Positions 45,196 through 55,264 of a stretch of 64,000 nucleotides of DNA are shown one piece after another. The position numbers were made by a program, and so were the translations under genes. The stretch comes from Burkholderiaceae bacterium (GTDB lineage Bacteria > Pseudomonadota > Gammaproteobacteria > Burkholderiales > Burkholderiaceae_C). How positions within the stretch are numbered: the first letter of the stretch is position 1; the number at the start of each line of letters is the position of its first letter. The stretch covers positions 1 to 64,000 of the forward strand of contig JADMJJ010000019.1 in the NCBI GenBank assembly GCA_018780645.1. Direction: 5' to 3'. The notes under the pieces are model-generated. The model saw nothing but the letters and a program-made list of their open reading frames with translations. It searched no databases and was not told the DNA's origin.

Positions 45196-48100
45196 ATGGC
45201 ATTTGGCAAAGTGGTGACAAGGGTCTGGCGCAGGGCAAAAGCAGAACAATGGCTGCAATGGGAGCGCATGAACCCTGGCAGGCTGGACCTTGGCCGCGAG
45301 GAGGCCCCGCTGCGCGAGGCGCTGTTCAGCGCCGATCAGATGGCCGCCCATGGTCTGGCCCTGGCACGAGTGCATCAGCTGGATCCACAGCGCCGTCCCG
45401 ACCGTCTGCTGGCGCGCCTGAGCGCCAACGAAGAGGTGCTCACCGGTGTCGGCAGGGAGCTGGCCGAGGCGGTGGCCGCCGATCTGCCCATCACCCCCGC
45501 CGCCGAGTGGCTGCTCGACAACCTCTATCTGATCGAGGAAGAGATACGCACCGCCCGCCGCCACCTGCCCAAGGGCTACAGCCGCGAGCTGCCCCGCCTG
45601 GCCGCCCGCAGCGGCGACCTGGAGGGCGTGGGCCGGCCGCGCGTCTATGAGCTGGCGCTGCAGGCGATAGCCCATGCTGACGGCAGCCTGAGCCGTGGCA
45701 CCCTGAGCCGCTTCGTCGCGGCCTATCAGAGCGTGACGCCACTGACTCTGGGCGAGCTCTGGGCCTTTCCCATCATGCTGCGCCTGGCCTTGATCGAGAA
45801 CCTGCGCCGCGTCGGCGTCAGTGTCAGCCTGGGCCGGCAGGACCGCGACGCCGCCGACGCCTGGGCCCAGCGCATGCTCGAGGCCTTGGAGCAGCGTTCC
45901 AGCGACCTGATACTGGTGATCGCCGACATGGCGCGCGCCGCGCCCACGCTCAGCAGCGCCTTTGTGGCCGCCTTTGCCCGCCGGCTGCAGGGCCAGGGGG
46001 CGCAGCTGGCGCTGCCGCTGACCTGGGTCGAGCAGCGCCTGGCCGACCAGGGCCAGAGCATCGAGCAGATGGTGCATCTGCAAAGCCAGTCGCAGGCAGC
46101 CAGCCAGGTCTCTGTCGCCAACAGCATTGGCAGCCTGCGCCTGCTGAGTTCCATCAACTGGCCCGAGTTCGTCGAGAACCTGAGCAATGCCGAGCAGGCC
46201 CTGCGCCGCGACCCCAGCGCCGTCTATGAGCAGATGGACTTCATCACCCGCGACGCCTACCGCCAGGCGGTGGAGCGCCTGGCCCGGCGCAGCGGCCGCA
46301 GCGAGCTTGAGGTGGCCAGCCATGCGGTCGAGCTGGCCGAGCTGGCACAGGAGCGGCTCAGTGACGCACAGGGGCTGGAACGCCAGGGCCATGTCGGCTA
46401 CTACCTGCTGGGCCACGGCCGCTCGGCGCTGGAGCAGTTGCTGGGCCTGCGGGTCAGCCGCTGGCGGGCGCTGCATCCGGGCTGGGCGATGCCGCTGGGC
46501 GCCTATATCGGTGCCGGCCTGGCTGGCGCACTGTTGCTGGCGGTCGGCCCCTTCCTCAAGGTCGCGCTGGGCGCGCAGCTGCCGCCGTGGGCGCTGGTGG
46601 GTGTGGGCCTGCTCCTGCTGCTGGCCACCTGGCAGCTGTCGCTGGCGCTGTTGAACTGGAGCGTCACGCTGTTCGTGCGGCCGCTGGTGCTGCCCCGCAT
46701 GGACTATGCGCTGGGCCTGCCGCCCAGTGCCCGCACCTTGGTGGTGGTGCCGACGATGCTGGGCAGCCCGGCCGGCATCGAGTCGCTGCTTGAAGGCCTG
46801 GAGCTGCGCTTTCTGGCCAATCGCGATGCCCAGCTGCAGTTCGCCCTTCTCACCGATCTGGCCGATGCGCGCGAGGAACACCGTCCCGAGGATGCCGGGC
46901 TGATCGCCCTGGCCAGCGCCGGCATCTCCGCGCTGAACGTCCGCTATGCCGGCAGCGGCGGCAGCGCACCTTTTCTGCTGCTGCACCGGCCGCGGCGCTG
47001 GAACGCGCAGCAAGCCCGCTGGATGGGCCGTGAACGCAAGCGCGGCAAGCTGGCCGATCTGAACGCGCTGCTGCGCGGCCGCGCCGATGCCGGACCGGGT
47101 GAAGCCTTCTCGCACCTCGTCGGTGACCGCAGCGCGCTGGCCGCGGTGCGCTATGTGATCACCCTGGACACCGACACCCAGCTGCCGCGCGGCAGCGCCC
47201 TGCAGCTGGCGGCCAGCATGGCCCACCCGCTGAACCGGCCGCGCTTCGGCAGCGGCGTGCAGGCGCGGCGCGTGGTCGAGGGCCATGCCATCCTGCAGCC
47301 CCGCGTCGGTCTGAGCCTGCCCAGCACCGGCCGCTCCGGCTATGCCCGCCTGCATGGCGGCGAGCCCGGCATCGACCCCTACACCCGCGCCGTCTCGGAC
47401 GTCTATCAGGACCTGTTCGACGAGGGCTCCTTCATCGGCAAGGGCATTTACGACGTCGATGCCTTCGAGTACGCGCTGGGCGAGCAGCTGCCCGACAACC
47501 GCATCCTGAGCCATGACCTGCTGGAGGGCTGCTATGCCCGCGCCGGCCTGCTCAGCGATGTGCAGCTGATGGAAGAGGCGCCGCTGCGCTATGGCGCCGA
47601 TGTGGCCCGCCGCCACCGCTGGATACGCGGCGACTGGCAGCTGCTGGGCTGGCTGCGCGAGCGCCTGTACCTGCTGCCCGACCGGCCCTTGAACCCGCTG
47701 TCGGCGCTGTCGCGCTGGAAGCTGTTCGACAATCTACGCCGCAGCCTCGGCCCCGCGGTGCTGCTGAGCCTGTTGCTGGTCGGCTGGCTGGCCCTGCCCG
47801 AACCGGGCCTGTGGACGGTGCGGGTGCTGCTGATCATCGGCCTGGTGCCGCTGACCGCGCAGCTGCTGGATCTGCTGAAACGGCCGTTGAACCTGACCGG
47901 CTTGAATGCTCGCCACGTTGGCGTGCAACCCTTCGGTCACCAGCTGCTGCAGCTCGCGCAGACGCTGGCCTGCCTGCCGCACGAGGCAGCTTACACGCTG
48001 CATGCCATCGCCGTGACGCTGTGGCGCAGCCTTGCCTCCAAGCGCAATCTGCTCGAATGGACGGCCTCGGCCGATGTGCGCCAGGGTGCGCCGGCCGGCA

Positions 48101-51100
48101 GCCTGCTGGCCCTGGGCCAGACGGCGGCGCGCATGTGGCTGGGGCCGCTGACTGCCGGGCTGACCGGCGTGGCCCTGCTGCGCATGCGCCCCGAGGCGCT
48201 GCCGCTGGCCGCACCGGTGCTGCTGCTGTGGCTGGCCTCGCCGTTGCTGATGTGGTGGCTGGACCGCCCGCTGCGCGCCCGTCGCCCGGCGCTGAGCCAT
48301 GACCAGCAACGCTATCTGCGCACGATGGCGCGCCGCACCTGGGCCTTCTTCGACACCTGCGTAGGCGCCGAAGACAACCATTTGCCGCCCGATAATCTGC
48401 AGGAGCACCCGGTGCCCCGCATTGCCCACCGCACCTCGCCGACGAATATCGGCTTTGCGCTGCTGGCCAATCTGACCGCCCATGACCTGGGCTACATCAC
48501 CTTGGCCCAGATGCTGGCCCGCATAGGCGCAACACTTGACACCCTGGAGCGCCTGGAGCGCCACCGCGGCCACTTCCTCAACTGGTACGACACCCAGACC
48601 CTGGAGCCGCTGCGGCCCCGCTATGTGTCGACGGTGGACAGCGGCAATCTGATGGCCCAGCTGCTGACGCTGCGTGGGGGCCTGCTGACGGTGGCCGACG
48701 AGTCGCTGCTGGCGCCGTCCTGGATCGAGGGGCTGTTCGATACCTTTGCGCTGCTGCGCGAGGCCCTGATCGAGGGTGAGTCGACGGTGTCGCTGGAGGC
48801 CTTCGAGCAGGTGCTGCAGCGCTGGTGCGCCAACCCTATCGTCACGCTGGCCGGATTGCGCAGCGCGCTGGAGAGCCTGCATGCCGCCAGCACCGAGCTG
48901 CTGGCCGCGGTGGCCCTGCAGGCGCTGACCGGCGAGGCCAAGCGCTGGGCGCAACGCCTGACCCTGCAATGCCTGGCGGCGCTGGACGAGCTGGCCGACC
49001 TGCTGCCCGACAGTGGCGACTTGCTGGAGCACCCCCACCTCGCGGGCGACGCGAGCTTGCGAGAGCTGGCCGAGCGCAGCGACGCCAGCGAGGCCGCGCA
49101 GGCCTGCCTGGCCCGGCTTGAGGCGCTGGCCGCCCGCGCCGGCGCGCTGTGCGAGATGGAGCAGGGTTTTCTGTACGACAGCTTCCGCCACCAGTTGGTG
49201 ATTGGCTACAACGTCGACGAGCACAGCGCCGACACCGGCTACTACGACCTGCTCGCCTCCGAGGCGCGGCTGGGCGTGTTCGCGGCCATCGCCCTGGGCC
49301 AGTTGCCGCAGGAGAGCTGGTTTGCGCTGGGCCGCCAGCTCAGCACCGTCAATGGCGAGCCGGTGCTGATGTCCTGGAGCGGCTCGATGTTCGAGTACCT
49401 GATGCCCATGCTGCTGATGCCCAGCGACGCCCACACGCTGCTGGACCAGAGCTGCATGGCGGCAGTGGGCCGGCAGATCGAGTACGGCCGTGAGCGCGGC
49501 GTGCCCTGGGGCATTTCCGAGTCGGGCTACAACGCCACCGATGCGGCGCTGAACTACCAGTACCGCGCCTTTGGCGTGCCCGGCCTGGGCCTGAAGCGCG
49601 GTCTGGCCGAAGACCTGGTGGTGGCGCCCTACGCCAGCATGATGGCCCTGCTGCTGGAGCCGGTGGCGGCCTGCGACAACCTGCAGCGGCTGCAGGCGCT
49701 GGGCGCCAGCGGCGTCTATGGTTTTCACGAGGCGGTGGACTTCACGCCGCTGCGCCTGCCCCGTGGCCAGAGCCATGCGGTGGTGCGCTCATACATGGCC
49801 CACCATCAGGGCATGGGCCTGCTGGCCATGGCCCAGGTGCTGCGCGGCCCGCGCATGCAGCAGTTCTTCGCGGCCGACCCGCGCCTGCTCGCCACCCTGC
49901 CCCTGCTGCACGAGCGCGTGCCCAAGGGCGTGGTGCAGCACGCGGCCGCAGCGGAGCGCGCGGCGCTGCGCAGCCCCTCGGCCGGCAGCGAGGTGCCGGT
50001 GCGCTGCTTCACCGACCCCAGCACGCCCGCGCCCGAGGTGCATCTGCTGTCCAACGGCAGCTATCACGTGATGGTGACCCAGGCCGGCGGTGGCTACAGC
50101 CGCTACAGGGACATGGCGGTGACCCGCTGGCGCGAAGACAGCACCTGCGACGCCTCCGGCAGCTTCTGCTACCTGCGTGACATTGACAGCGGCGCGCTGT
50201 GGTCCACCGCCCACCAGCCGACCCGAAGCACCGGCAGCCACTACCAGGCCATCTTCTCGGAGGGCCGGGCCGAGTTCCGGCGACGCGACCATGGCATCGA
50301 GACGCATACCGAGATTGCCGTATCGCCCGAGGATGCGATCGAGCTCAAGCGGGTGCGCATCAAGAACACCAGCCGCAGCACGCGCCAGATCGAGATCACC
50401 AGCTATGCCGAGGTGGTGCTGGCCTCGGCCGCCAGCGATATGCAGCACCCGGCCTTCAGCAAGCTGTTTGTGCAGACCGAGATCCTTGCCGAGACCGGCG
50501 CCCTGCTGTGCAACCGCCGGCCCCGCGCCTCCAATGACGCCTCACCCTGGATGCTGCAGCTGCTGGCCGTGCATGGGGTGCGCGGCAGCAAGGGCGGCAC
50601 GGTGTCGCATGAGACCGACCGCGCCCGCTTCATCGGCCGGGGCGGTAGCCTGCAGGAGCCGCTGGCGCTGCGCCAGCGCGGGCCGCTGTCGAACACCGCC
50701 GGCTCGGTGCTGGACCCGGTGGCGGCCAGCCGCTGCGTGGTCACGCTGGGGCCGGACCAGAGCATCATCGTGGACATCGTCATCGGCGTAGCCGACAGCC
50801 GCGACGGCTGCCTGGCCCTGGTCGAGAAATACCGCGACCGGAGCCTGGCCGAGCGCGTGTTCGAGCTGGCCTGGACGCACAGCCAGGTGGTGCAGCGCCA
50901 GCTCAACAGCAGCGAGGCCGAGGTGCAGCTCTATGCGCGCCTGGCCAGCGCGGTGATCTTCAACCAGAGCACCCTGCGCGCCGACGCCGCCATCATCAAG
51001 CAGAACCGCCGCGGCCAGTCGGGCCTTTGGGGCTACACGATCTCGGGCGATCTGCCCATCGTGCTGGTGCAGATCGGCGACATCGCCCATATCGAGCTGG

Positions 51101-53946
51101 TGCGCCAGCTGGTGCAGGCCCATGCCTGGTGGCGGCTGAAGGGCCTGGCCGTCGATCTGGTGGTCTGGAACGAGGAGCGGGACATCTACCGCCAGCAACT
51201 GCACGAGCAGATCCTGGGCCTGGTGTCGGCCGGCGTGGAGGCCCATGTGATAGACCGGCCGGGCGGCATCTTCGTGCGCCATGCCGAGCAGATCTCGTAC
51301 GAGGACCGGGTGCTCTTGCAGTCGGTGGCGCGGGCCGTGTTCAGCGACCAGCGCGGCAGCCTGGCCGAGCAGCTGGAACGCGGCCCGCGCATGGAGCGGC
51401 GCAGCAACAATGCCGGAACGGTGCGTGCGGGCCATGAGCGCCGCCAGCAGCCCCTGGTGGTCAGCCGCGCCTATCGGCCGCAGCCCGGGCAGCAGCCAGC
51501 GCCAGCCGGCGACGCCCTGACCCTGTTCAACGGCCTGGGCGGCTTCAGTGCCGATGGCCGGGAGTACGTGATCGCGCCGGCACCGGGCCAGGCCACACCG
51601 GCGCCCTGGTCGAACGTGATCGCCAACCCGGCCTTCGGCAGCGTCATCTCCGAGGCCGGCGCGGCCTACACCTGGTTCGAGAACGCCCATGAGTTCCGCC
51701 TCACACCCTGGCACAACGACCCGGTCACCGACGCCTGCGGCGAGGCCTTCTATCTGCGCGACGAGGAGACCGGTCACGTCTGGTCGCCGAGCCGTGCTGA
51801 CACGACGGCCGCCTGCACCACCCGTCACGGCTTCGGCTGCAGCCGCTTCGAGCGGACGCTGGACGGCATCGCCAGCGAGCTGGAGGTGTTTGTTGCGGTC
51901 GATGCGGCCGTCAAGTTCAGCGTGCTGCGTCTGACCAATCGCTCTGATCGGCCACGCCGCCTCTCGGCCACCGGCTATGTCGAATGGGTGCTCGGCGCCG
52001 TGCGCGAGGCCACTGCGCCGCATCTGATCACCTCAATGTCGGCCGAGGCCGGCCCCCTGATGGTGCGCAACCCCTACAGCAATGACTACCCGGAGTGGGT
52101 GGCCTTCTTCGATGTCGATGCCCAGCACCACCGCGCCGGCAGCATGACCTGTGACCGCGCCGAGTTCATCGGCCGCAATGGCAGCCTGGACGATCCGCTG
52201 GCGCTGCGCAGCCAGCGCCTGCTGGGCCGCGTCGGCGCGGCGCTGGACCCCTGCGCCGCGATCCAGGCGCCGCTGGACCTGGACCCCGGCGAAACGAGGG
52301 AGATCGTGTTCCGCCTCGGCGCGGCGCGCAATGCCGATGAGGCCCTGCAGCTGGTGCAACGCATGCGCCTGCCGGGCGCGGCGGCGATGGCCTTGCAGGC
52401 GGTGCAGCGGCATTGGGACGAGGCGCTGGGCGCCGTGCAGGTGCACACGCCCGATCCAGCATTGAACCAGCTCGCCAATGGCTGGCTCGTGTATCAGACC
52501 CTGGCCTGCAGGATGTGGGCGCGCAGCGGCTACTACCAGTCGGGCGGGGCTTATGGCTTCAGGGACCAGCTGCAGGACGCGATGGCCCTGGTCCACTCCC
52601 GGCCGGACCTGCTGCGCGAGCAGCTGCTGCTGTGCGCGGCGCACCAGTTCGTCGACGGTGATGTGCAGCACTGGTGGCATCCGCCGGTGGGCCGCGGCGT
52701 GCGCACCCATATCTCGGACGACTATCTGTGGCTGCCGCTCGGGCTGAGCCGCTACATCGACTGCACCGGCGACCGCAGCATTCTGGACGAGTCCGTGCCC
52801 TTCCTGGACGGCCGTGCGGTGGCGCCGCAGGACGAATCCAACTTCGAGCTGCCGATGCGCTCCAGCGAGTCGGGCACGCTGTACCAGCATGCCAGGCGTG
52901 CGCTGCTGCACGGCCTGCGCCTGGGTGGGCACGGCCTGCCGCTGATGGATGGTGGCGACTGGAACGACGGCATGAACCGGGTCGGCCACGAGGGCAAAGG
53001 CGAGAGCGTCTGGCTGGGCTTCTTCCTGTGCGAGGTGCTGCGCCAGTTCGCCCCGCTGGCTCAGAGCCTGGACGACGATGCACTGGCCGTGCGCTGCGAG
53101 GCCGAGCGCCGCAACCTGGCCGAGCAGCTGGAGCAGCACGGCTGGGACGGCGCCTGGTACCGCCGCGCCTTCTTCGACAACGGCGCACCGCTGGGCTCCA
53201 GCGAAAGCCCGGAGTGCCAGATCGACTCGATCGCGCAGAGCTGGGCCGTGCTGTCCGGCGTGGCCCCGCCCGAGCGAGCGCGCCAGGCGATGGACGCGCT
53301 GGCCGTGCGCCTGGTCAGCCCCGTGCAGGGCCTGGTCAAGCTGCTGGACCCGCCGTTCAACGGCGCCGGCCCCGACCCCGGCTACATACGCGGCTATGTG
53401 CCCGGCGTGCGCGAAAACGGCGGCCAGTACACCCATGGCGCGATCTGGGCGGCGATGGCCTTTGCCGAGCTTGGCGACGTGCAGCGGGCCTGGCAGCTGC
53501 TGGACATCATCAATCCGCTCAACCACGGCCGCACGCCGGCCGAGCTGAACGTCTACAAGGTTGAGCCCTATGTGATGGCGGCCGATGTCTATAGCGTCGC
53601 GCCGCACGTCGGGCGCGGCGGCTGGAGCTGGTACACCGGCTCGGCCGGCTGGATGTACCGCCTGATCATCGAGCAGCTGCTGGGCATACATCTGGAGCAC
53701 CACGAGGGCCAGGCCTGGCTGCGGCTGGCGCCGCGCCTGCCGGCCCAGTGGCCGGGCTTCAAGTTCAGCTACCGCTATCGCAGCAGCAGCTACCAGGTGA
53801 TGGTGGAGCAGCTGGCGGTGGGCTCAGGTGCCGCGCTGCTGGTGGATGGCGTGGCGCAGCAGAGCGACCCGCCCCGGCTGCGCCTGGTGGACGATGGCCA
53901 GATCCATGGTGTGCAGCTGCGGATCGCGGCGGCCCGACCATGCTGA
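45196..53946 (+). CDS. ndvB: Cyclic beta-1,2-glucan synthase (NdvB/ChvB type)
   Basis: A 2916-aa protein. The N-terminal ~430 residues are cytosolic; membrane helices occur at about 436-492, 852-895 and 978-1022. The GT84 domain lies between the first two sets, with YVITLDTDTQLPRG (DxD, about 658), GSFIGKGIYDVDAF and WIRGDWQLLGW. The glucoamylase-like part follows (GYNATDAALNYQYRAFGV, about 1440). The GH94 phosphorylase half (about 2110 to the end) has YGFRDQLQDAMAL and DGGDWNDGMNR (about 2590). This enzyme makes, cyclises and trims periplasmic cyclic glucan, an osmoregulator. GGAGG at 8 nt supports the start at 45196. Its last codons overlap the antiporter gene. Confidence 0.92.
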   Translation: MAFGKVVTRVWRRAKAEQWLQWERMNPGRLDLGREEAPLREALFSADQMAAHGLALARVHQLDPQRRPDRLLARLSANEEVLTGVGRELAEAVAADLPITPAAEWLLDNLYLIEEEIRTARRHLPKGYSRELPRLAARSGDLEGVGRPRVYELALQAIAHADGSLSRGTLSRFVAAYQSVTPLTLGELWAFPIMLRLALIENLRRVGVSVSLGRQDRDAADAWAQRMLEALEQRSSDLILVIADMARAAPTLSSAFVAAFARRLQGQGAQLALPLTWVEQRLADQGQSIEQMVHLQSQSQAASQVSVANSIGSLRLLSSINWPEFVENLSNAEQALRRDPSAVYEQMDFITRDAYRQAVERLARRSGRSELEVASHAVELAELAQERLSDAQGLERQGHVGYYLLGHGRSALEQLLGLRVSRWRALHPGWAMPLGAYIGAGLAGALLLAVGPFLKVALGAQLPPWALVGVGLLLLLATWQLSLALLNWSVTLFVRPLVLPRMDYALGLPPSARTLVVVPTMLGSPAGIESLLEGLELRFLANRDAQLQFALLTDLADAREEHRPEDAGLIALASAGISALNVRYAGSGGSAPFLLLHRPRRWNAQQARWMGRERKRGKLADLNALLRGRADAGPGEAFSHLVGDRSALAAVRYVITLDTDTQLPRGSALQLAASMAHPLNRPRFGSGVQARRVVEGHAILQPRVGLSLPSTGRSGYARLHGGEPGIDPYTRAVSDVYQDLFDEGSFIGKGIYDVDAFEYALGEQLPDNRILSHDLLEGCYARAGLLSDVQLMEEAPLRYGADVARRHRWIRGDWQLLGWLRERLYLLPDRPLNPLSALSRWKLFDNLRRSLGPAVLLSLLLVGWLALPEPGLWTVRVLLIIGLVPLTAQLLDLLKRPLNLTGLNARHVGVQPFGHQLLQLAQTLACLPHEAAYTLHAIAVTLWRSLASKRNLLEWTASADVRQGAPAGSLLALGQTAARMWLGPLTAGLTGVALLRMRPEALPLAAPVLLLWLASPLLMWWLDRPLRARRPALSHDQQRYLRTMARRTWAFFDTCVGAEDNHLPPDNLQEHPVPRIAHRTSPTNIGFALLANLTAHDLGYITLAQMLARIGATLDTLERLERHRGHFLNWYDTQTLEPLRPRYVSTVDSGNLMAQLLTLRGGLLTVADESLLAPSWIEGLFDTFALLREALIEGESTVSLEAFEQVLQRWCANPIVTLAGLRSALESLHAASTELLAAVALQALTGEAKRWAQRLTLQCLAALDELADLLPDSGDLLEHPHLAGDASLRELAERSDASEAAQACLARLEALAARAGALCEMEQGFLYDSFRHQLVIGYNVDEHSADTGYYDLLASEARLGVFAAIALGQLPQESWFALGRQLSTVNGEPVLMSWSGSMFEYLMPMLLMPSDAHTLLDQSCMAAVGRQIEYGRERGVPWGISESGYNATDAALNYQYRAFGVPGLGLKRGLAEDLVVAPYASMMALLLEPVAACDNLQRLQALGASGVYGFHEAVDFTPLRLPRGQSHAVVRSYMAHHQGMGLLAMAQVLRGPRMQQFFAADPRLLATLPLLHERVPKGVVQHAAAAERAALRSPSAGSEVPVRCFTDPSTPAPEVHLLSNGSYHVMVTQAGGGYSRYRDMAVTRWREDSTCDASGSFCYLRDIDSGALWSTAHQPTRSTGSHYQAIFSEGRAEFRRRDHGIETHTEIAVSPEDAIELKRVRIKNTSRSTRQIEITSYAEVVLASAASDMQHPAFSKLFVQTEILAETGALLCNRRPRASNDASPWMLQLLAVHGVRGSKGGTVSHETDRARFIGRGGSLQEPLALRQRGPLSNTAGSVLDPVAASRCVVTLGPDQSIIVDIVIGVADSRDGCLALVEKYRDRSLAERVFELAWTHSQVVQRQLNSSEAEVQLYARLASAVIFNQSTLRADAAIIKQNRRGQSGLWGYTISGDLPIVLVQIGDIAHIELVRQLVQAHAWWRLKGLAVDLVVWNEERDIYRQQLHEQILGLVSAGVEAHVIDRPGGIFVRHAEQISYEDRVLLQSVARAVFSDQRGSLAEQLERGPRMERRSNNAGTVRAGHERRQQPLVVSRAYRPQPGQQPAPAGDALTLFNGLGGFSADGREYVIAPAPGQATPAPWSNVIANPAFGSVISEAGAAYTWFENAHEFRLTPWHNDPVTDACGEAFYLRDEETGHVWSPSRADTTAACTTRHGFGCSRFERTLDGIASELEVFVAVDAAVKFSVLRLTNRSDRPRRLSATGYVEWVLGAVREATAPHLITSMSAEAGPLMVRNPYSNDYPEWVAFFDVDAQHHRAGSMTCDRAEFIGRNGSLDDPLALRSQRLLGRVGAALDPCAAIQAPLDLDPGETREIVFRLGAARNADEALQLVQRMRLPGAAAMALQAVQRHWDEALGAVQVHTPDPALNQLANGWLVYQTLACRMWARSGYYQSGGAYGFRDQLQDAMALVHSRPDLLREQLLLCAAHQFVDGDVQHWWHPPVGRGVRTHISDDYLWLPLGLSRYIDCTGDRSILDESVPFLDGRAVAPQDESNFELPMRSSESGTLYQHARRALLHGLRLGGHGLPLMDGGDWNDGMNRVGHEGKGESVWLGFFLCEVLRQFAPLAQSLDDDALAVRCEAERRNLAEQLEQHGWDGAWYRRAFFDNGAPLGSSESPECQIDSIAQSWAVLSGVAPPERARQAMDALAVRLVSPVQGLVKLLDPPFNGAGPDPGYIRGYVPGVRENGGQYTHGAIWAAMAFAELGDVQRAWQLLDIINPLNHGRTPAELNVYKVEPYVMAADVYSVAPHVGRGGWSWYTGSAGWMYRLIIEQLLGIHLEHHEGQAWLRLAPRLPAQWPGFKFSYRYRSSSYQVMVEQLAVGSGAALLVDGVAQQSDPPRLRLVDDGQIHGVQLRIAAARPC

Positions 53947-55208
53947 CGGCCTCGCTGCTGCTGCTCGGCCTCGTGCTGATCGCCATGGGCCTGGCCGAGC
54001 ATCCGGTGCGGCGGCTGCCTTTGTCGCCGGCGGTGGTCTATCTGCTGGTCGGTTGGGGCGTCGGCGCCCTGGTCAAGCCCTGGCACGAGGCCCAGGCTCA
54101 GGCCTATGCGCCGGTGATGGTGGTCGTCACCGAGGTGGCGGTGCTGATCTCGCTGTTTGCCGTCGGCCTGCGCCTGCGCGTGCCCCCGGTCTGGAAGGCC
54201 TGGCGCGTGGCCGCCCAGCTGGCCACGGTGGGTATGCTGATCACGATCGCGCTGTCCGCCGCCGCCGCCCATTGGCTGCTGGGCCTCGCCTGGCCGCTGG
54301 CCCTGCTGCTGGGCGCCGTGCTCGCCCCTACCGATCCGGTGCTGGCCTCCGAGGTCCAGATACGCACGGAAAATGACCGCGACGCGGTGCGTCTGTCACT
54401 GACCGCCGAGGGCGGCCTGAACGACGGCACGGCGCTGCCGGCGGTGATGCTGGCCCTGGGCCTGCTGGGCCTTCATCAACTCGGCTTCAGCGGTGTTACA
54501 TGGCTGTGGGCCGACCTGCTGTGGCCCATCGTCGGCGGCGCGCTGCTGGGCTGGGCCTGCGGCCATGGCCTTGGCTGGGCGATACGGATGCGCCTGCGCC
54601 GCCAGCACGAGCTGGGCTGGGACGAGTTGCTGTATCTGGGCGCCATCGCACTCAGCTACGGCCTGGCCCGCGCCACCGCCACCTCGGCCTTTCTGGTCGT
54701 GTTCGTGGCCGGTGTGGCGCTGTTCCACGAGGGCACCCGGGCCGCCGCCTCGATGGCCGAGGCAAAGGCAGACAGCAGCCACCTGTCACGGCGACTGCTG
54801 GCCTTCGGGCAGCGCTGCGAGCGCCTGGTCGAAGTCAGCATGGTGCTGTGTCTCGGGGTGGCCATGCCCTGGGTGGACTGGAGCTGGCCCCAGGTCGGCT
54901 TCGCCCTGCTCCTGATCTTCATCGTACGGCCGGTCAGCGTCTATGCCTCGCTGCTGGGCAGCGGCCTGCCCGCCACCCAGCGTCGCCTGCTGGCCTGGTT
55001 CGGCATACGCGGCGTCGGCTCGCTGTTCTACCTCGCTTTTGCGCTGGAGCATGGCCTGAAGGGCCAGCAGGCCAGTATGCTGACCTCGGTCTGCCTGCTC
55101 AGCATTGCCGGGTCCATCGTGCTGCATGGCGTATCGGCGACGCCGGTGATGGGGCACTACCAGAAGCGCCGTAGCCGCCACGCGGAGGCCAAGGCCCCGC
55201 CTGGCTAG
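53940..55208 (+). CDS. Cation/proton antiporter (CPA1/NhaP-like)
   Basis: A 422-aa multipass protein, about 12 helices. Family signatures are LGAVLAPTDPVLASEVQ (TDP core), LTAEGGLNDGTALPAVML (the ND pair), FLVVFVAGVALFHEGTR and WFGIRGVGSLFYLAFALEHG. It exchanges Na+ or K+ for protons. The ATG lies within the last codons of the glucan synthase gene (7-bp overlap ATGCTGA), so the two are translated together, which fits a joint osmotic/ionic role. It ends at a strong hairpin shared with the convergent PEP-CTERM gene. Confidence 0.88.
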   Translation: MLTASLLLLGLVLIAMGLAEHPVRRLPLSPAVVYLLVGWGVGALVKPWHEAQAQAYAPVMVVVTEVAVLISLFAVGLRLRVPPVWKAWRVAAQLATVGMLITIALSAAAAHWLLGLAWPLALLLGAVLAPTDPVLASEVQIRTENDRDAVRLSLTAEGGLNDGTALPAVMLALGLLGLHQLGFSGVTWLWADLLWPIVGGALLGWACGHGLGWAIRMRLRRQHELGWDELLYLGAIALSYGLARATATSAFLVVFVAGVALFHEGTRAAASMAEAKADSSHLSRRLLAFGQRCERLVEVSMVLCLGVAMPWVDWSWPQVGFALLLIFIVRPVSVYASLLGSGLPATQRRLLAWFGIRGVGSLFYLAFALEHGLKGQQASMLTSVCLLSIAGSIVLHGVSATPVMGHYQKRRSRHAEAKAPPG

Positions 55209-55217
55209 CATGCCGAT

Positions 55218-55245
55218 GCGTGGCGGCGGTCATCCGCCGCCACGC
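55218..55245. terminator. Strong hairpin between convergent antiporter and PEP-CTERM genes
   Basis: A perfect 12-bp GC-rich stem (55218-55229 with 55234-55245) with loop TCAT lies in the 56-bp gap between two convergent stop codons. There is no T-tract on either side. Position and stability suggest a bidirectional termination or mRNA-end element. Confidence 0.5.
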
Positions 55246-55264
55246 GTTGCCGAAGCGACGGCCC

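Noticed and set aside
44098-47616. 1172-aa minus-strand open frame across the glucan synthase start
   Set aside because: Only its last part (44098-44988) codes for the hydrolase; the rest is antisense to the glucan synthase and arises from high-GC codon bias.
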